Below are positions 1 to 5,151 of a DNA stretch of 8,340 bases, one piece after another. The translations under genes and the position numbers were made by a program. Each line of letters begins with the position of its first letter. Within the stretch, counting starts at the first letter, position 1. Below the pieces are notes generated by a model. It saw nothing but the letters and a program-made list of their open reading frames with translations. It ran no database searches and had not been told where the DNA came from. The stretch is from Gammaproteobacteria bacterium (GTDB taxonomy: Bacteria > Pseudomonadota > Gammaproteobacteria > Granulosicoccales > Granulosicoccaceae), in the NCBI GenBank assembly GCA_019634245.1, contig JAHQVR010000083.1, forward strand, positions 1 through 8,340, in the 5' to 3' direction.

Positions 1-211
1 ACGCAAAAATGAATACGCAAAACATGTAAACCACGTTTCGAAATGGAAAATCCCGACGGTTTTTCAAAAATCGGAATATTGCAAATGGAATTGAAAGATA
101 GGCGAGAGCTGTCAACAGATCGGAGGTGACGTGCAAACCTAGAATATCGGGACGCCAGACGTAACACATACCGTGTGGCATAAACGAATCGAAAAAGTTT
201 GTCGTATTCAT
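1..211 (-). CDS. Ethylene-receptor-like membrane sensor protein, N-terminal fragment
   Basis: The gene runs off the left edge, so only its first 70 residues are visible. They read as a hydrophilic start, then MPHGMCYVWRPD (residues 11-22), then a membrane segment with SDLLTALAYLSIP (30-42), a basic linker KNRRDFPFR (50-58), and a second membrane segment cut at residue 70. This matches the transmembrane sensor of plant ETR1 and its bacterial relatives: the SD, LAY.SIP and FP.R positions coincide. In bacteria this module usually precedes GAF or PAS domains and a histidine kinase or GGDEF output. The copper- and ethylene-binding Cys and His of the second helix would fall just outside the window, so ligand binding cannot be judged. 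Start chosen at ATG 211, with GAG 9 nt upstream; in-frame ATGs at 220 and 271 are alternatives without a better ribosome site. The family call is firm; the output domain is unknown. Confidence 0.8.
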   Translation of the reverse strand, partial: MNTTNFFDSFMPHGMCYVWRPDILGLHVTSDLLTALAYLSIPFAIFRFLKNRRDFPFRNVVYMFCVFIFA

Positions 212-266
212 TAAACCCATCTCATTGGCGGTATTGGTCAGCTTTACTTGAATATGCTCACCAAGA

Positions 267-294
267 TACATGAAAATTAACTGTACATGAAAAT
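267..294. repeat. Short direct repeat in divergent intergenic region
   Basis: The 11-mer TACATGAAAAT occurs at 267-277 and again at 284-294, a period of 17 bp. It lies upstream of the sensor gene start at 211 and overlaps that gene's alternative start at 271. It could be a paired regulator site or simply chance in A+T-rich DNA. The rest of the 212-516 spacer shows no convincing gene; the small overlapping open frame at 366-632 is unlikely to be coding. Confidence 0.4.
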
Positions 295-424
295 ATAAGC
301 TGCATTATTCCGTTGGTGCATAAGGGTAGATCGAATGTATTACTTTCAATTGCACAGGATTATTTATGGCAATGGCAATCGCAGTAATAAATTCGCAAAC
401 TTCGTACTATGCTGTTTCTGAACG

Positions 425-451
425 TTGTTATTTCTGTCACTTGCGTATACT
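425..451 (+). promoter_or_regulatory. Candidate sigma-70 promoter for the 517-1188 gene
   Basis: TTGTTA (425-430) and TATACT (446-451) resemble -35 and -10 boxes, separated by a short 15-bp spacer. The -10 lies about 65 bp before the TTG start at 517. The short spacer makes this a weak prediction. Confidence 0.25.
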
Positions 452-516
452 CTGTGATTCACAGCTATCTGAAGGCTACGTTAGCCTAATGGACACAACC
501 ATACGGAGTTGCCTAG

Positions 517-1188
517 TTGAACATTATCTTCAGAATAGCGCTGGTCTTTTGCTTGACGATCGCTCACACAAAATCTATCGCAAGTGCAAACACTTTTATC
601 AACGAAGTAGAGCGATTAGTAGCTATCTCTGATAAAACTTATACCGTCATTGTTAGTCAGTACGAGCAAACCTATTCTTATTGGACTGGCATAAGTAGAA
701 TGATGGTTCGTGTAGTCGATATAAATACGAACAAAATCATTTCACAGGTGTTGTTATCAAGTGTACAAATAGATAGAGCTATGGAAAAGCCTTATGCTAG
801 TAGCTTTAGCCTTCTAGAAGATGAGTTGCCCGCTTTAAAAAATATACCCTTAAATCTCCAATCGTTGTACAACAATTTGGAGTATCCCAAATACCGTTTT
901 AACATTGATAGCCGTGGAGTCTATTTGAACAAAAATGGTCGGACAGATGTTCTTGACTACGATACCGTTGAACGCAGGTTTTCCAGTGCGGGTGCTGATT
1001 TAGATCACCCAATTGATGTGAACTATAAACTTGCTTTAGATATTGAAGCTGACGACACAGAATTTACAGGTTGGTACAAAACTGAAGTTGATGGTAGGCA
1101 GCGCTACTTTTTTGTTCTAAAGATTGGTTTACAGAACGATGATACTGGATCTTTGGAGTATGTATTCAGTATCCCCAATCCTCTGTGA
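517..1188 (+). CDS. Small secreted or periplasmic protein of unknown function
   Basis: 223 residues, family not recognised. The N-terminus (residues 1-24) is a typical Sec signal peptide: a short polar end with one Arg, a hydrophobic core RIALVFCLTIAH, and a likely cleavage after SIASA, so the mature protein should be periplasmic or released. The mature part has no cysteines and no further membrane segment. It alternates charged and beta-type stretches, with YRFNIDSRGVYLN at about 127-139 and RYFFVLKIGL near 195-204. The start is TTG 517, preceded by GGAG at 505-508 with 8 nt spacing, which decides the frame against an overlapping 88-codon frame at 366-632. The gene is visibly A+T-richer than the neighbouring oxidoreductase and lies beside tRNA-derived repeats, which may mean recent acquisition. 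A single-gene transcript seems likely. Confidence 0.75.
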   Translation: MNIIFRIALVFCLTIAHTKSIASANTFINEVERLVAISDKTYTVIVSQYEQTYSYWTGISRMMVRVVDINTNKIISQVLLSSVQIDRAMEKPYASSFSLLEDELPALKNIPLNLQSLYNNLEYPKYRFNIDSRGVYLNKNGRTDVLDYDTVERRFSSAGADLDHPIDVNYKLALDIEADDTEFTGWYKTEVDGRQRYFFVLKIGLQNDDTGSLEYVFSIPNPL

Positions 1189-1220
1189 TATCACATCCCA
1201 ACGCTCGGGTTTTGCAGCGA

Positions 1221-1302
1221 TGGTGGGGCGTGCAGGATTCGAACGGGGCCGCCCAGGCCAAGACCACATCGTTTGAGTTGCTAGGGATAGAACGTGGCGC
1301 GA
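1221..1302 (-). repeat. tRNA-Lys 3'-end tandem repeat, distal unit
   Basis: This 82-bp unit lies downstream of the tRNA-Lys gene in the direction of transcription. Its first 24 bp on the plus strand (1221-1244) are identical to the 3' end of the tRNA, covering the CCA, discriminator, acceptor 3' strand and most of the T arm. Together with the next 22 bp it is identical to the second unit over 46 bp. The 5' side of the T stem is replaced, so it cannot form a normal tRNA, but a GGGCG on the RNA could pair with CGCCC of the acceptor remnant. The architecture resembles the E. coli tyrT repeats that give rtT RNA. An attachment-site origin is the alternative. Confidence 0.8.
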
Positions 1303-1387
1303 TGGTGGGGCGTGCAGGATTCGAACGGGGCCGCCCAGGCCAAGACCATTTGTCGTTTAAGTTGCTAGGGTTGGAACGTGGCAGCTA
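1303..1387 (-). repeat. tRNA-Lys 3'-end tandem repeat, proximal unit
   Basis: This 85-bp unit directly follows the CCA end of tRNA-Lys. Positions 1303-1326 repeat the tRNA 3' end exactly, and the remainder aligns with the distal unit with a few substitutions and small indels near 1349-1352 and 1381-1387. The sequence GGCCTGGGCGGCC on the minus strand is a short self-complementary element present in both units. The plus-strand open frame across the repeats and tRNA is a known kind of artefact, not a gene. Confidence 0.8.
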
Positions 1388-1463
1388 TGGTGGGGCGTGC
1401 AGGATTCGAACCTGCGACCACCTGATTAAAAGTCAGATGCTCTACCAACTGAGCTAACGCCCC
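1388..1463 (-). tRNA. tRNA-Lys (anticodon UUU)
   Basis: A complete 76-nt cloverleaf on the minus strand. The 7-bp acceptor stem pairs GGGGCGT with ACGCCCC, followed by discriminator A and an encoded CCA (1388-1390). The D arm begins TAGCTCAGTTGGTAGAGC. The anticodon stem CTGA/TCAG encloses loop CTTTTAA with anticodon TTT, and the T arm is GCAGG-TTCGAAT-CCTGC. It decodes AAA and AAG as lysine. It lies 56 bp downstream of the aldehyde oxidoreductase gene on the same strand and is followed by two partial copies of its own 3' end. A TATTAT hexamer at 1486-1481 followed by a G+C-rich stretch could be its own -10 region, but no good -35 is visible. Confidence 0.97.
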
Positions 1464-1474
1464 CCGGTGTGCAG

Positions 1475-1512
1475 CCCAGCATAATACCGCAATCTCGGTG
1501 ATTATGCTTGGG
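1475..1512 (-). terminator. Long hairpin between oxidoreductase gene and tRNA-Lys
   Basis: On the minus strand CCCA, GCATAAT and ACCG pair with CGGT, ATTATGC and TGGG. This gives 15 base pairs interrupted by two single-base bulges around the loop AGATTG. It begins just past the TGA at 1520. No T-run follows on either strand, so it is not a standard intrinsic terminator. It may stabilise the mRNA end or be a processing site separating enzyme mRNA from tRNA. It also overlaps the possible tRNA -10 box. Confidence 0.45.
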
Positions 1513-1519
1513 TCTTGGG

Positions 1520-3244
1520 TCAAACTTGGCGGATTTTTTCCCACTGGCTGGTGGCGACCTGTTTGACTTCACCGCTGTGAAATCGAGCCGCCTGGTCACT
1601 CGGTGGAAGAGCCTCATCGTAGAAGAAGGCGGGTAGCTCGTCGTCGCTCTCGTCAAATCCGGCAGCTGCGTTAAATTGAGCTTCCAGTTCGAGTGTTTCT
1701 TGGCCTAACGTTTTAAAAAATGACTCTTCTAGCTCGACGCCATGGGCCTCGTTGATAGCATTCACCAGAAAATCAACATGCGTGTTAGTGACGGATCGGC
1801 CGAAAATACACAAACCCAGTGAATCGGCCGAGGCTGTGACGGTCTGGATTTCTAAACTGGCGGCAACGAGTTCGTCTATGTCCTTACCTTTACAGTCATA
1901 TTGAGGTATGTTGCCGGCTGTGTGATCGGCGCCTTGTGCTGTCATCATCATGGTTAAGCCGGTAACTTCGATAACGCGTGGATCGTATGCGCTGATAGCC
2001 TGGCGTTTGATAACCGGAATACGGCTGACGTTAAAATGCTCACCAACAGCCGCGGTGCCTTGTGCATAAAGACGGCCGTTTTCATTACCCGCGCGAATAT
2101 CATCCAGTACTGACTGCATGTACTCGGCATTGCCAAATTCACCCTTGCCAGCATCCATCAAAACGCCAATCATGCCGCCAAGCTCTATGGTGTCGATGCC
2201 GAGATCGTTGGCATGCCAATTGAGTTCTGCGAGTTCGTCAGGATCTTTGAGGCCGCAATTTGTGCCAAGCAAACCAATGGTTTCGTATTCAACCGGGGAG
2301 ACGACCTCTTTGCCGTCCTTGTCTGCATAGACGTTGCTGCATTGGATGATGCAACCCGGCATGCACGCATGTGTTGTCTCGCCGCCACGTTCTATATTTT
2401 GCTCACGCAAGGCATCCCCTCCCATACGAAAAACCTCAACATTGGTATCTGTTTGACGGCCAAGCGAAAAATTATTCACCGGTAAACCACCAACATGATT
2501 GGTGTAGTCAGCAACCATGGCGGTGCCGATATCTTGGAAGGCTTTTATCGCTGGCTCTACGTCGAGCATTTTTTTGTATTCTTTTACCGCCCCCATAACC
2601 TTTTTGCGATCATTGAAAGCAGGCATACGATTTAAATCAAGCACAATCGCTTTGACTTTTTTAGACCCCATTACAGCGCCCACGCCTCCACGTGCTGCCA
2701 ATCGCGATGGGCGCAGATCGACGTCGCTGAATGAGATCCCCGAAAGCAAGCCTTGATATTCTCCCACCAGGCTACACAAGCCAATACTGACTTTCTTGCC
2801 ATAGCGTTCGTGAAGTTTTGCTGCTGTTTCGAAATTACCCATGCCCATGTAGTCGCTGGCATCTTCGAATGTGATATCGCCCTCTTTTGTCATGCGAATG
2901 ATGACCCAGTCGTCCGAGGCGTTGTGGAGCGTGAAACCCGCAATTTGTAGCTGGCCCATGGCAAATCCAAAGGTACCGCCGCCGTTTGCTTCTTTTATTC
3001 CGCCAGTCAGAGGGCTTTTACACCCCACACTCACGCGATTGGCGTTAGAGAAGTTTGTCCCGGCAAAGGGGCCAGCTGAAAATATAAGTGGGTTGTCCGC
3101 TGAGAGTGGGTCGACTTTGGCCTTGTTTTGTTCCAAAAGAGTCTTTGCTATCAAATATCTGCCACACCGCGCCAATGATTCGCCGGTGACCTCAGCAGAA
3201 TCAATGGTTTGAGTGCTTAGATCAATATCGTGATAGGTTCTCAT
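1520..3244 (-). CDS. Aldehyde:ferredoxin oxidoreductase family protein (tungsten/molybdenum bis-pyranopterin enzyme)
   Basis: 574 residues from ATG 3244, close to the roughly 600 usual for the family. These enzymes oxidise aldehydes to carboxylic acids, or run in reverse, passing electrons through a [4Fe-4S] cluster to ferredoxin or a partner subunit. The N-terminal pterin-binding domain has GPFAGTNFSNANRVSVG (58-74) and the glycine-rich GGIKEANGGGTFG. The cluster ligands are C294, C298, C302 (CMPGCIIQC) and C479 within DSLGLC, the family's DxxGLC pterin/cluster motif. NDLGID (346-351) is the second pterin motif, and ADHTAGN (439-445) lies near the expected active site. It is probably cytoplasmic, with no signal peptide. 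A GTG at 3304 would add 20 residues, but family members begin near MRxxxxxLST, and that extension would overlap the divergent gene. No iron-sulfur or flavin partner lies beside it, so electron acceptor and substrate are unknown. Confidence 0.9.
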   Translation of the reverse strand: MRTYHDIDLSTQTIDSAEVTGESLARCGRYLIAKTLLEQNKAKVDPLSADNPLIFSAGPFAGTNFSNANRVSVGCKSPLTGGIKEANGGGTFGFAMGQLQIAGFTLHNASDDWVIIRMTKEGDITFEDASDYMGMGNFETAAKLHERYGKKVSIGLCSLVGEYQGLLSGISFSDVDLRPSRLAARGGVGAVMGSKKVKAIVLDLNRMPAFNDRKKVMGAVKEYKKMLDVEPAIKAFQDIGTAMVADYTNHVGGLPVNNFSLGRQTDTNVEVFRMGGDALREQNIERGGETTHACMPGCIIQCSNVYADKDGKEVVSPVEYETIGLLGTNCGLKDPDELAELNWHANDLGIDTIELGGMIGVLMDAGKGEFGNAEYMQSVLDDIRAGNENGRLYAQGTAAVGEHFNVSRIPVIKRQAISAYDPRVIEVTGLTMMMTAQGADHTAGNIPQYDCKGKDIDELVAASLEIQTVTASADSLGLCIFGRSVTNTHVDFLVNAINEAHGVELEESFFKTLGQETLELEAQFNAAAGFDESDDELPAFFYDEALPPSDQAARFHSGEVKQVATSQWEKIRQV

Positions 3245-3295
3245 ATTCGTTATCTTGACTGCCGCAATGATGTCGAATAAGTGTAACGGATTCTG

Positions 3296-3964
3296 GTGCG
3301 CCACACCGTCAAAAAAACCGTGACAAATAAGCTACATCGCCGCTGGATTCTGGCTGGCTTCGTTATATTGTTGCTGTCAATTGTCGTGGCGGTGGCCAGG
3401 GTGCCAGCCGACTATCTGCAACAGGCTGAATACTTCGGGCGCTATCTACAATCGGCGGGGCCAATCGGGGTGGCGTTGATGTTGGCTATGGCAAGCCTGG
3501 GCATTTCAGTGGGTTTGCCACGGCAACTGTTTGCCTTTGTGTTTGGTTTCGCTTACGGACTATATGCAGGCTTTGCGCTCGCAGTTGTCAGCGCAACATT
3601 AGGCTGCGCACTAACCTACTATGCGGTGCGCCGCCTCTTTGCGCATCGTTTCCAAAACCGCTTCCCCGACGTGCAAGCTACTCTTGAATCCTGGGTTAAA
3701 GAGGATGCATTTTTAAAGATCGTAATTGTCAGGTTTCAACCGCTGGGTACCAATTTGATAACCAACATTTGCGCAGGTCTTATCCCGTTGCACGCAGCAA
3801 CTTTTTTTTCAGGATCATCCATTGGTTTTGTTCCCCAGTCGCTCGTTTTTTCAATGCTGGGTGCCGGCCTTCGCGTTGGGTCAGCAACTCAAATCTGGAT
3901 AAGCCTTACGCTTCTGGGCGTTTCTCTTTTACTAGCGCTTGTAGTTTTCAAGCGCGCAAATTGA
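3296..3964 (+). CDS. VTT-domain (TVP38/TMEM64, DedA-related) inner-membrane protein
   Basis: 222 residues with a basic N-terminus, then hydrophobic segments at about 18-36, 55-76, 78-108, 138-178 and 198-219. The VTT core (SNARE-associated Golgi protein family) is visible as GLPRQLFAFVFGFAYGLYAG (73-92), a small-residue helix ATLGCALTYYAVRR, and the re-entrant-loop signature VRFQPLGTNLITNICAGLIP (145-164), which keeps the conserved Arg, Pro, Asn and Gly. Relatives are inner-membrane transporters or lipid scramblases involved in membrane homeostasis; the substrate here is unknown. The start is GTG 3296, with a weak ACGGA just upstream; GTG 3320 is an alternative. It is divergent from the oxidoreductase (51 bp between starts) and convergent with the winged-helix gene (19 bp between stops). 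Confidence 0.85.
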   Translation: MRHTVKKTVTNKLHRRWILAGFVILLLSIVVAVARVPADYLQQAEYFGRYLQSAGPIGVALMLAMASLGISVGLPRQLFAFVFGFAYGLYAGFALAVVSATLGCALTYYAVRRLFAHRFQNRFPDVQATLESWVKEDAFLKIVIVRFQPLGTNLITNICAGLIPLHAATFFSGSSIGFVPQSLVFSMLGAGLRVGSATQIWISLTLLGVSLLLALVVFKRAN

Positions 3965-3983
3965 TGCCTCAAGTAAAAAGCAT

Positions 3984-4544
3984 TTAACTGCCTACTGTTT
4001 TCTTTTCGCCACCACTTAGCCACAAGTTAACACGGCTGGGTGATTGACTCATAGCATGTGCAGTACTTTGAACACTCGGGCTTGGTCGTGAGTGCGGTGT
4101 TCTTATATATAGCTCGTCATTTGATGCATAGCTTCTGGCTACAGCGTCATTACTTGAAGGTGAAGTAGGTGTAGGCTGTTTGATTAATTGCACCTGCTCC
4201 TGACCGTTTTGATCTATAAAATGTGGCACATAAGAGCCTCTATATAGCTTTATAAATAGAGTTTGCTCTGGGTTGTCTTCATAATAGTTTTTGAGAGAAT
4301 TGCGTAAACGGTTAGCTAATACGCGCACTGATGGATCATTTTGCGGATCAAACGTTGGTGGTTTGCCTAGAGCATCTACCGCCACTGTGTAGGCTTTGAT
4401 TCTTGCTGCGTTGCCGGCTATTGTTTCTTTTACCACATAAGAAAGAAAGGCGGACATTTGTGGAGAAGCTAAGAACTTCCCGTTAGATAGTACGTTGTTC
4501 AATGCTTTTTCTATTTCGTTTGTTTCTGTGTTTTCAGTATTCAT
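3984..4544 (-). CDS. Stand-alone winged-helix-like domain protein (adenylate cyclase/TPR protein N-terminal type)
   Basis: 186 residues from ATG 4544, preceded by GAGG with 6 nt spacing. An upstream in-frame start at 4643 lacks this and would run through the palindromic control region. Residues 9-110 match the domain found at the N-terminus of many proteobacterial adenylate/guanylate cyclase and TPR proteins: LASPQMSAFLSYVVKETIAG (25-44), IKAYTVAVDALGK (49-61), FDPQNDPSVRVLANRLRNSL (65-84) and the terminal GSYVPHF (103-109). That domain is thought to bind DNA or act in signalling. Residues 120-186 are a Ser/Pro/Thr-rich tail with no membrane helix and no catalytic domain, so this is either a truncated gene or a minimal regulator. 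Its end lies 19 bp from the stop of the convergent VTT gene. The domain call is good; the function is open. Confidence 0.75.
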   Translation of the reverse strand: MNTENTETNEIEKALNNVLSNGKFLASPQMSAFLSYVVKETIAGNAARIKAYTVAVDALGKPPTFDPQNDPSVRVLANRLRNSLKNYYEDNPEQTLFIKLYRGSYVPHFIDQNGQEQVQLIKQPTPTSPSSNDAVARSYASNDELYIRTPHSRPSPSVQSTAHAMSQSPSRVNLWLSGGEKKTVGS

Positions 4545-4577
4545 GTATAACCTCGTTATAGAATTCCGTCTTCCATG

Positions 4578-4620
4578 TTTATGCGACGCATAAATGTTTT
4601 TGCGCATGTCGATAACGCAT
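4578..4620. promoter_or_regulatory. Palindromic operator candidate with repeated CGCAT half-sites
   Basis: TTTATGCGACGCATAAA (4578-4594) is a perfect 17-bp dyad centred on A4586. Two more CGCAT pentamers follow at 4603-4607 and 4616-4620. All lie 34-76 bp upstream of the winged-helix gene's start, where a regulator could block or assist RNA polymerase. Autoregulation by that protein is a natural guess but is not shown by the sequence. Confidence 0.5.
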
Positions 4621-4648
4621 GATTTAAATTCTGCAAATTCCACGTCAA
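4621..4648 (-). promoter_or_regulatory. Candidate promoter for the winged-helix gene
   Basis: On the minus strand TTGACG (4648-4643) is a good -35 box; TAAATC (4626-4621), 16 bp further, is a poor -10. It would place the CGCAT cluster in the early transcribed leader. Weak prediction. Confidence 0.25.
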
Positions 4649-4654
4649 CACACG

Positions 4655-4783
4655 CCTAATGTTTTGCTTTAACTGTTAGTTGGGATATCACAAAACGTTA
4701 GGTTAAATATCGTAAACGCCTTGTATAAAGTGTTTTTCAATATAGCTAACAGTTATAAATAAGTTAGCCGTGTTACGCGTTAG
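4655..4783. repeat. Nested inverted repeats with recurrent GTTAG motif upstream of csrA
   Basis: Two inverted repeats overlap here. CCTAATGTTTTG (4655-4666) faces CAAAACGTTAGG (4691-4702), 11 of 12 positions complementary. TAACTGTTAG (4670-4679) faces CTAACAGTTA (4746-4755), perfectly. GTTAG or CTAAC occurs five times (4675, 4697, 4746, 4763, 4779). The two repeats cannot both form one simple hairpin, which would suit either protein-binding sites or alternative folds in a csrA leader. No gene is seen in 4545-4882. Confidence 0.5.
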
Positions 4784-4870
4784 ATTTGACCGGCTAAAAA
4801 GATAAAACGGTTACACGATATAGACATCGTTGTTCGCGGCCGTAAACTGAATTGACAGCATCAAAAAATA

Positions 4871-4875
4871 AGGAG
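4871..4875 (+). promoter_or_regulatory. csrA ribosome binding site with embedded CsrA-type motif
   Basis: AGGAG lies 7 nt before the GTG start at 4883 and fixes that start. With the preceding bases it reads AAGGA, which fits the ANGGA core bound by CsrA, so translational self-repression, known for csrA in E. coli, is plausible here. Confidence 0.6.
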
Positions 4876-4882
4876 ATAGCTA

Positions 4883-5095
4883 GTGTTAATTCTGACGCGC
4901 CGCTCGAACGAACGAATTTTTATAGGGGACAACATAGTCCTATCAATTTTGGCAATTGAAGGTAATCGGGTTAAGCTCGGTATTGACGCTCCGAAGGATG
5001 TAGCCATCCTACGCGAGGAGATTCGCGGCGTGGCTATCGAGCCAGAGCAGACCGTCCCCGAACCGCTGCAATTGAAGGCCTCGGGAGAGAGTTGA
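4883..5095 (+). CDS. csrA: CsrA/RsmA-family carbon storage regulator (post-transcriptional)
   Basis: 70 residues, against about 61 in E. coli. CsrA is a homodimeric RNA-binding protein that binds GGA motifs in mRNA leaders, usually covering the ribosome site and repressing translation. The hallmark start MLILTRR, IGD (14-16), GI.AP (33-37) and REEI (44-47) are all present; L4, V40, I42, R44 and I47 keep the RNA-binding positions. Differences from the housekeeping form are S8-N9 for VG, L43 in place of the usual His, and a longer acidic, Pro-containing tail (52-70). It is not next to alaS or tRNA-Ser, the common location of the main gammaproteobacterial copy, so it may be an accessory paralogue. 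The start is GTG. It is followed after 53 bp, on the same strand, by the giant surface protein gene, which may be a target or co-transcribed. Confidence 0.95.
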   Translation: MLILTRRSNERIFIGDNIVLSILAIEGNRVKLGIDAPKDVAILREEIRGVAIEPEQTVPEPLQLKASGES

Positions 5096-5108
5096 TTGTT
5101 GATGGCTT

Positions 5109-5125
5109 GCCCTGAGTTTCAGGGC
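5109..5125 (+). terminator. Short perfect hairpin after csrA
   Basis: GCCCTGA and TCAGGGC form a perfect 7-bp stem with a 3-nt loop (GTT), 13 nt after the csrA stop. The following TTGGATCTTG is only moderately T-rich, so termination would be weak. It may instead be an attenuating or mRNA-shaping element ahead of the downstream gene. Confidence 0.45.
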
Positions 5126-5127
5126 TT

Positions 5128-5151
5128 GGATCTTGCTGTTGGGTGGGGATG
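5128..5151 (+). promoter_or_regulatory. Possible CsrA-binding leader of the surface protein gene
   Basis: GGA occurs at 5128-5130, just past the hairpin, and at 5147-5149 within GGGGATGT, overlapping the ATG at 5149. The second copy matches the GGAUGU end of the CsrA consensus, though neither has the preferred A two bases before GGA. Their 19-nt separation falls in the range that one CsrA dimer can bridge. The G-rich GGTGGGG is also the only ribosome-site-like sequence, though it sits very close to the ATG. Confidence 0.35.

Noticed and set aside
366..632. 88-codon plus-strand open frame
   Set aside because: It overlaps the better supported 517-1188 gene in another frame, has no clear ribosome site, and its composition does not look protein-like.
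1185..1194. GTGATATCAC palindrome at the stop of the secreted protein gene
   Set aside because: A single 10-bp dyad overlapping the end of a coding region; likely chance, with no partner sites nearby.
1197..1213. Possible terminator after the 517-1188 gene
   Set aside because: CCC/GGG gives only a 3-bp stem with a 7-nt loop before TTTT, too weak to call.
1185..1457. 90-codon plus-strand open frame across the repeats and tRNA
   Set aside because: It is the antisense reading of tRNA-Lys and its tail copies; the product ending in RIRTCDHLIKSQMLYQLS is a typical tRNA-derived artefact.
3245..3304. 20-residue N-terminal extension of the oxidoreductase from GTG 3304
   Set aside because: The family normally starts near the MRTYHDIDLST sequence, and the extension would overlap the start of the divergent VTT gene.
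4545..4643. 33-residue N-terminal extension of the winged-helix protein
   Set aside because: ATG 4544 has a good GAGG site; the extension covers the palindrome and half-site cluster and has no family match.
4654..4703. Integron attC site
   Set aside because: The core-like ends are suggestive, but the left core has AAT instead of AAC, the span is shorter than usual, and no integrase or cassette array is seen; kept only as a note on the inverted repeat.
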